Assembly (NCBI RefSeq): GCF_013283665.1
Contig: NZ_JABEKU010000003.1
Span: 316,029-380,028, forward strand
DNA: 64,000 bases
Reading direction: 5' to 3'
Source: Ensifer sesbaniae
GTDB taxonomy: Bacteria > Pseudomonadota > Alphaproteobacteria > Rhizobiales > Rhizobiaceae
Positions 62,508-64,000 of the stretch are shown one piece after another; position 1 is the first letter of the stretch, and each line of letters begins with the position of its first letter. The position numbers and the translations under genes were made by a program. The notes beneath the pieces are model-generated. The model was not told the origin of the DNA. It ran no database searches and saw nothing but the letters and a program-made list of their open reading frames with translations.

Positions 62508-62945
62508 TTATCGTTTCGGCGGCTGCCAATCGGGAGCCGCCATTTCGAAGGCGGCGAAATCGAATGCCGGCGCGACCGTGCAGCCGACCAGCGTCCAGTC
62601 CCCCAGCGAAGCAGCGGACTGCCACCAATCGGCGGGGACCACGCCCTGCGGGCGCTCACCGTTCAGGATGTCGGACCCGAGCCGCAGCGTCTCGACAGGC
62701 TTTCCATCCTCGGCGATGCTCAGTTCGAGTGGCGCACCGGCGTGATAGTGCCAGATCTCGACCGCGTCGCGGACGCGATGCCAGTGCGAGCGTTCGCCAC
62801 GTTCCAGCAGATAATAGATCGCCGTCGAGTGACCGCGTGGGCCACCTGCGGTGTCGCGGAAAGTCTCGATGTACCAGCCGCCCTCCGGGTGACGCACCAG
62901 ACCGAGCGCCTTGATGATCTCCGCCGCCGATTGCGCCCCAGCCAC
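62508..62945 (-). CDS. Cupin-fold DUF985 protein
   Basis: A 145-aa DUF985 protein: LVRHPEGGWYIETFRD, IYYLLERGERSHWHRV and EIWHYHAGAPLEL give the double-stranded beta-helix and metal-binding histidines. Probably binds a small ligand or metal. Its ATG overlaps the gloB stop, so the two are one operon. Confidence 0.9.
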   Translation of the reverse strand: MAGAQSAAEIIKALGLVRHPEGGWYIETFRDTAGGPRGHSTAIYYLLERGERSHWHRVRDAVEIWHYHAGAPLELSIAEDGKPVETLRLGSDILNGERPQGVVPADWWQSAASLGDWTLVGCTVAPAFDFAAFEMAAPDWQPPKR

Positions 62946-63715
62946 TAGAAATTATCCTTCCGCCTGCGGATTTCGGCGAAGACTGCGGCATCGCTGGCGT
63001 TCTGCATGCCGAGATGGGCGCGGATGCCGGGATCAGCGGCACGCAGGAACGGGTTCGTGCGTTTCTCAAGGCCAATCGTCGTCGGCGCCGTAAAGCCGCC
63101 ATCACAGCGCGTTTCCTCGATCTCGGCGGCGCGTGCCTTGAGCTCGGAATTTTCTGGGTCGATCGTGACCGCGAAGTGGGCATTGGAAAGCGTGTATTCG
63201 TGGCCGAAGTAGACCATCGTGTCGTCTGGCAATGCGGCGAGCCGGCTGAGAGACTGCCACATGGTCTCCGGCGTTCCCTCGAAAAGGCGTCCGCAGCCGA
63301 GCGCAAACAGCGTGTCGGCGGCAAAGAGCAGTTTATCCTCGGTGAAATGGAAGCAGATATGACCGGCCGTGTGGCCGGGCGTCTCGATCACCTCGACGGA
63401 ACGGCCAGCAAAATCGAAATGCTCGCCATGGCGCACCGCCTTGTCGAGACCCGGGATTTTCGAGGCTTCATTGAGCGGACCGATGATCGTGACGCCGAAG
63501 CGCTTCTTCAGCGCATCATTGGCCGCGACGTGGTCGCCGTGGTGATGTGTCGTCAGGATATGCGTGAGCTTCCAGCCGCGCCGCTCCAGCGCATCCAGGA
63601 TGGGTTGCTCTTCCGGCGCGTCGATCGAGGCGGTCATGCCGCTTTCGGGATCATGGACGAGCACACCGAAATTGTCGGTGCGGCAGAGGAAGAGGTCGAG
63701 TTCGAGCGCGGCCAT
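62945..63715 (-). CDS. gloB: Hydroxyacylglutathione hydrolase (glyoxalase II)
   Basis: The 256-aa enzyme splits S-lactoylglutathione in methylglyoxal detoxification. The metallo-beta-lactamase motif THHHGDH (56-62), the histidine in GHTAGHICF and [12 protein letters not shown] complete the dinuclear metal site, and the C-terminal glyoxalase II domain (NPFLRAADP) is present. ATG at 63715 follows GGAGG. Confidence 0.96.
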   Translation of the reverse strand: MAALELDLFLCRTDNFGVLVHDPESGMTASIDAPEEQPILDALERRGWKLTHILTTHHHGDHVAANDALKKRFGVTIIGPLNEASKIPGLDKAVRHGEHFDFAGRSVEVIETPGHTAGHICFHFTEDKLLFAADTLFALGCGRLFEGTPETMWQSLSRLAALPDDTMVYFGHEYTLSNAHFAVTIDPENSELKARAAEIEETRCDGGFTAPTTIGLEKRTNPFLRAADPGIRAHLGMQNASDAAVFAEIRRRKDNF

Positions 63716-63805
63716 GGCACGTCCTCCGGTCAGGAGAGAGGGAATGCTGCCGAATGTAGCGAGGCTTGCCTTGAAGTCTACCGCTTCGCAGCTAACATGT
63801 TGCGA

Positions 63806-64000
63806 ATGCACACCGATATCGTCGACCTGCGCGAATTCTATCACTCCGAGCTCGGCCGGATGGCGGAGCAGTCCGTCACCATGGCGCTTTCGTCCGTCTG
63901 GGCGCGCCTGCCGGACGAGCGGCTGGTCGGCCTCGGCTATGCCGTTCCCTATCTCGAGCGGTTCCGCAAGGATACCGAGCGCACCTTCGCCTTCATGCCG
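63806..64000 (+). CDS. SAM-dependent methyltransferase-like protein, 3' end beyond the window
   Basis: An open frame reaches the window edge. The ATG at 63806 begins [17 protein letters not shown], then [17 protein letters not shown] and [16 protein letters not shown], where [12 protein letters not shown] matches the SAM-binding glycine region of rhizobial class I methyltransferases. An ATG nine bases earlier is possible. Divergent from gloB over 90 bp. Confidence 0.8.
   Translation, partial: MHTDIVDLREFYHSELGRMAEQSVTMALSSVWARLPDERLVGLGYAVPYLERFRKDTERTFAFMP

Overview
The window looks like a chromosomal segment of a Rhizobiaceae alphaproteobacterium, most probably Sinorhizobium/Ensifer. The basis is the GC-rich, GTG- and ATG-started genes, the rhizobial gene sets (HutXWV-type betaine/histidine importer, aerobic cobaltochelatase cobS-cobT, AapJ-like binding protein), and a RIME-like rhizobial palindromic repeat at about 42.0-42.2 kb. 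This assignment comes from recognising families and gene order, not from any database search.

Positions 1-14.75 kb hold a phage-like element transcribed leftward. From right to left it carries small early genes, a SpoVG-like protein, a primase-polymerase/DUF3987 protein, an AT-rich stretch with an array of 10-bp iterons (likely replication origin), an unknown 491-aa protein behind a strong operator-flanked promoter, a terminator, a MerR-type helix-turn-helix protein, and a compact HK97 head module. The head module runs portal, fused protease-capsid, HNH nuclease, connector, head closure, a second SpoVG-like protein, TerS and TerL. No integrase, tail, lysis or holin gene is visible. Head plus replication genes without tail genes fits a capsid-forming phage satellite, or a prophage whose tail and integrase genes are lost or lie left of the window.

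Positions 14.9-29.7 kb carry amino-acid catabolism. A leftward hut-type operon (hutF-hutX-hutW-hutV-hutH-hutD) is controlled by a divergent hutC-type GntR gene. Its HutH homologue lacks the Ala-Ser-Gly triad that forms the MIO cofactor of histidine ammonia-lyases, and lacks one catalytic Tyr, so it probably does not do classical histidine deamination. hutU, hutI and hutG are absent here. Next comes a 974-aa fusion of an APH-type kinase, a degenerate M23 region and a class III PLP enzyme. Beyond it, a leftward rpiR-cysteine hydrolase-glutamine synthetase-aminotransferase operon is broken: one deletion has fused the 5' part of the synthetase gene out of frame to the 3' part of the aminotransferase gene.

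Positions 29.8-43.9 kb carry a branched-chain-type ABC transporter with a natural LivM-LivG fusion, an orphan AapJ-like binding protein, a second kinase-M23-PLP fusion (M23 metal motifs intact) with a divergent Lrp regulator, 28-bp tandem repeats, an AraC regulator divergent from a zinc alcohol dehydrogenase, a RIME-like repeat, and an M20 amidohydrolase-Lrp pair.

Positions 44-64 kb are ordinary core genome: a D,D-carboxypeptidase and CobW GTPase, TusA-like and L,D-transpeptidase genes, accA, xerD, aroK-aroB-corC, bolA, a J-domain gene, cobS-cobT separated by a complex inverted-repeat element, a secreted phytase-like protein, a YhhQ transporter, rpmB, a DUF3108 protein, an EamA transporter, a DUF985 cupin, gloB, and the start of a methyltransferase gene. 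No tRNA, rRNA or CRISPR array was recognised.
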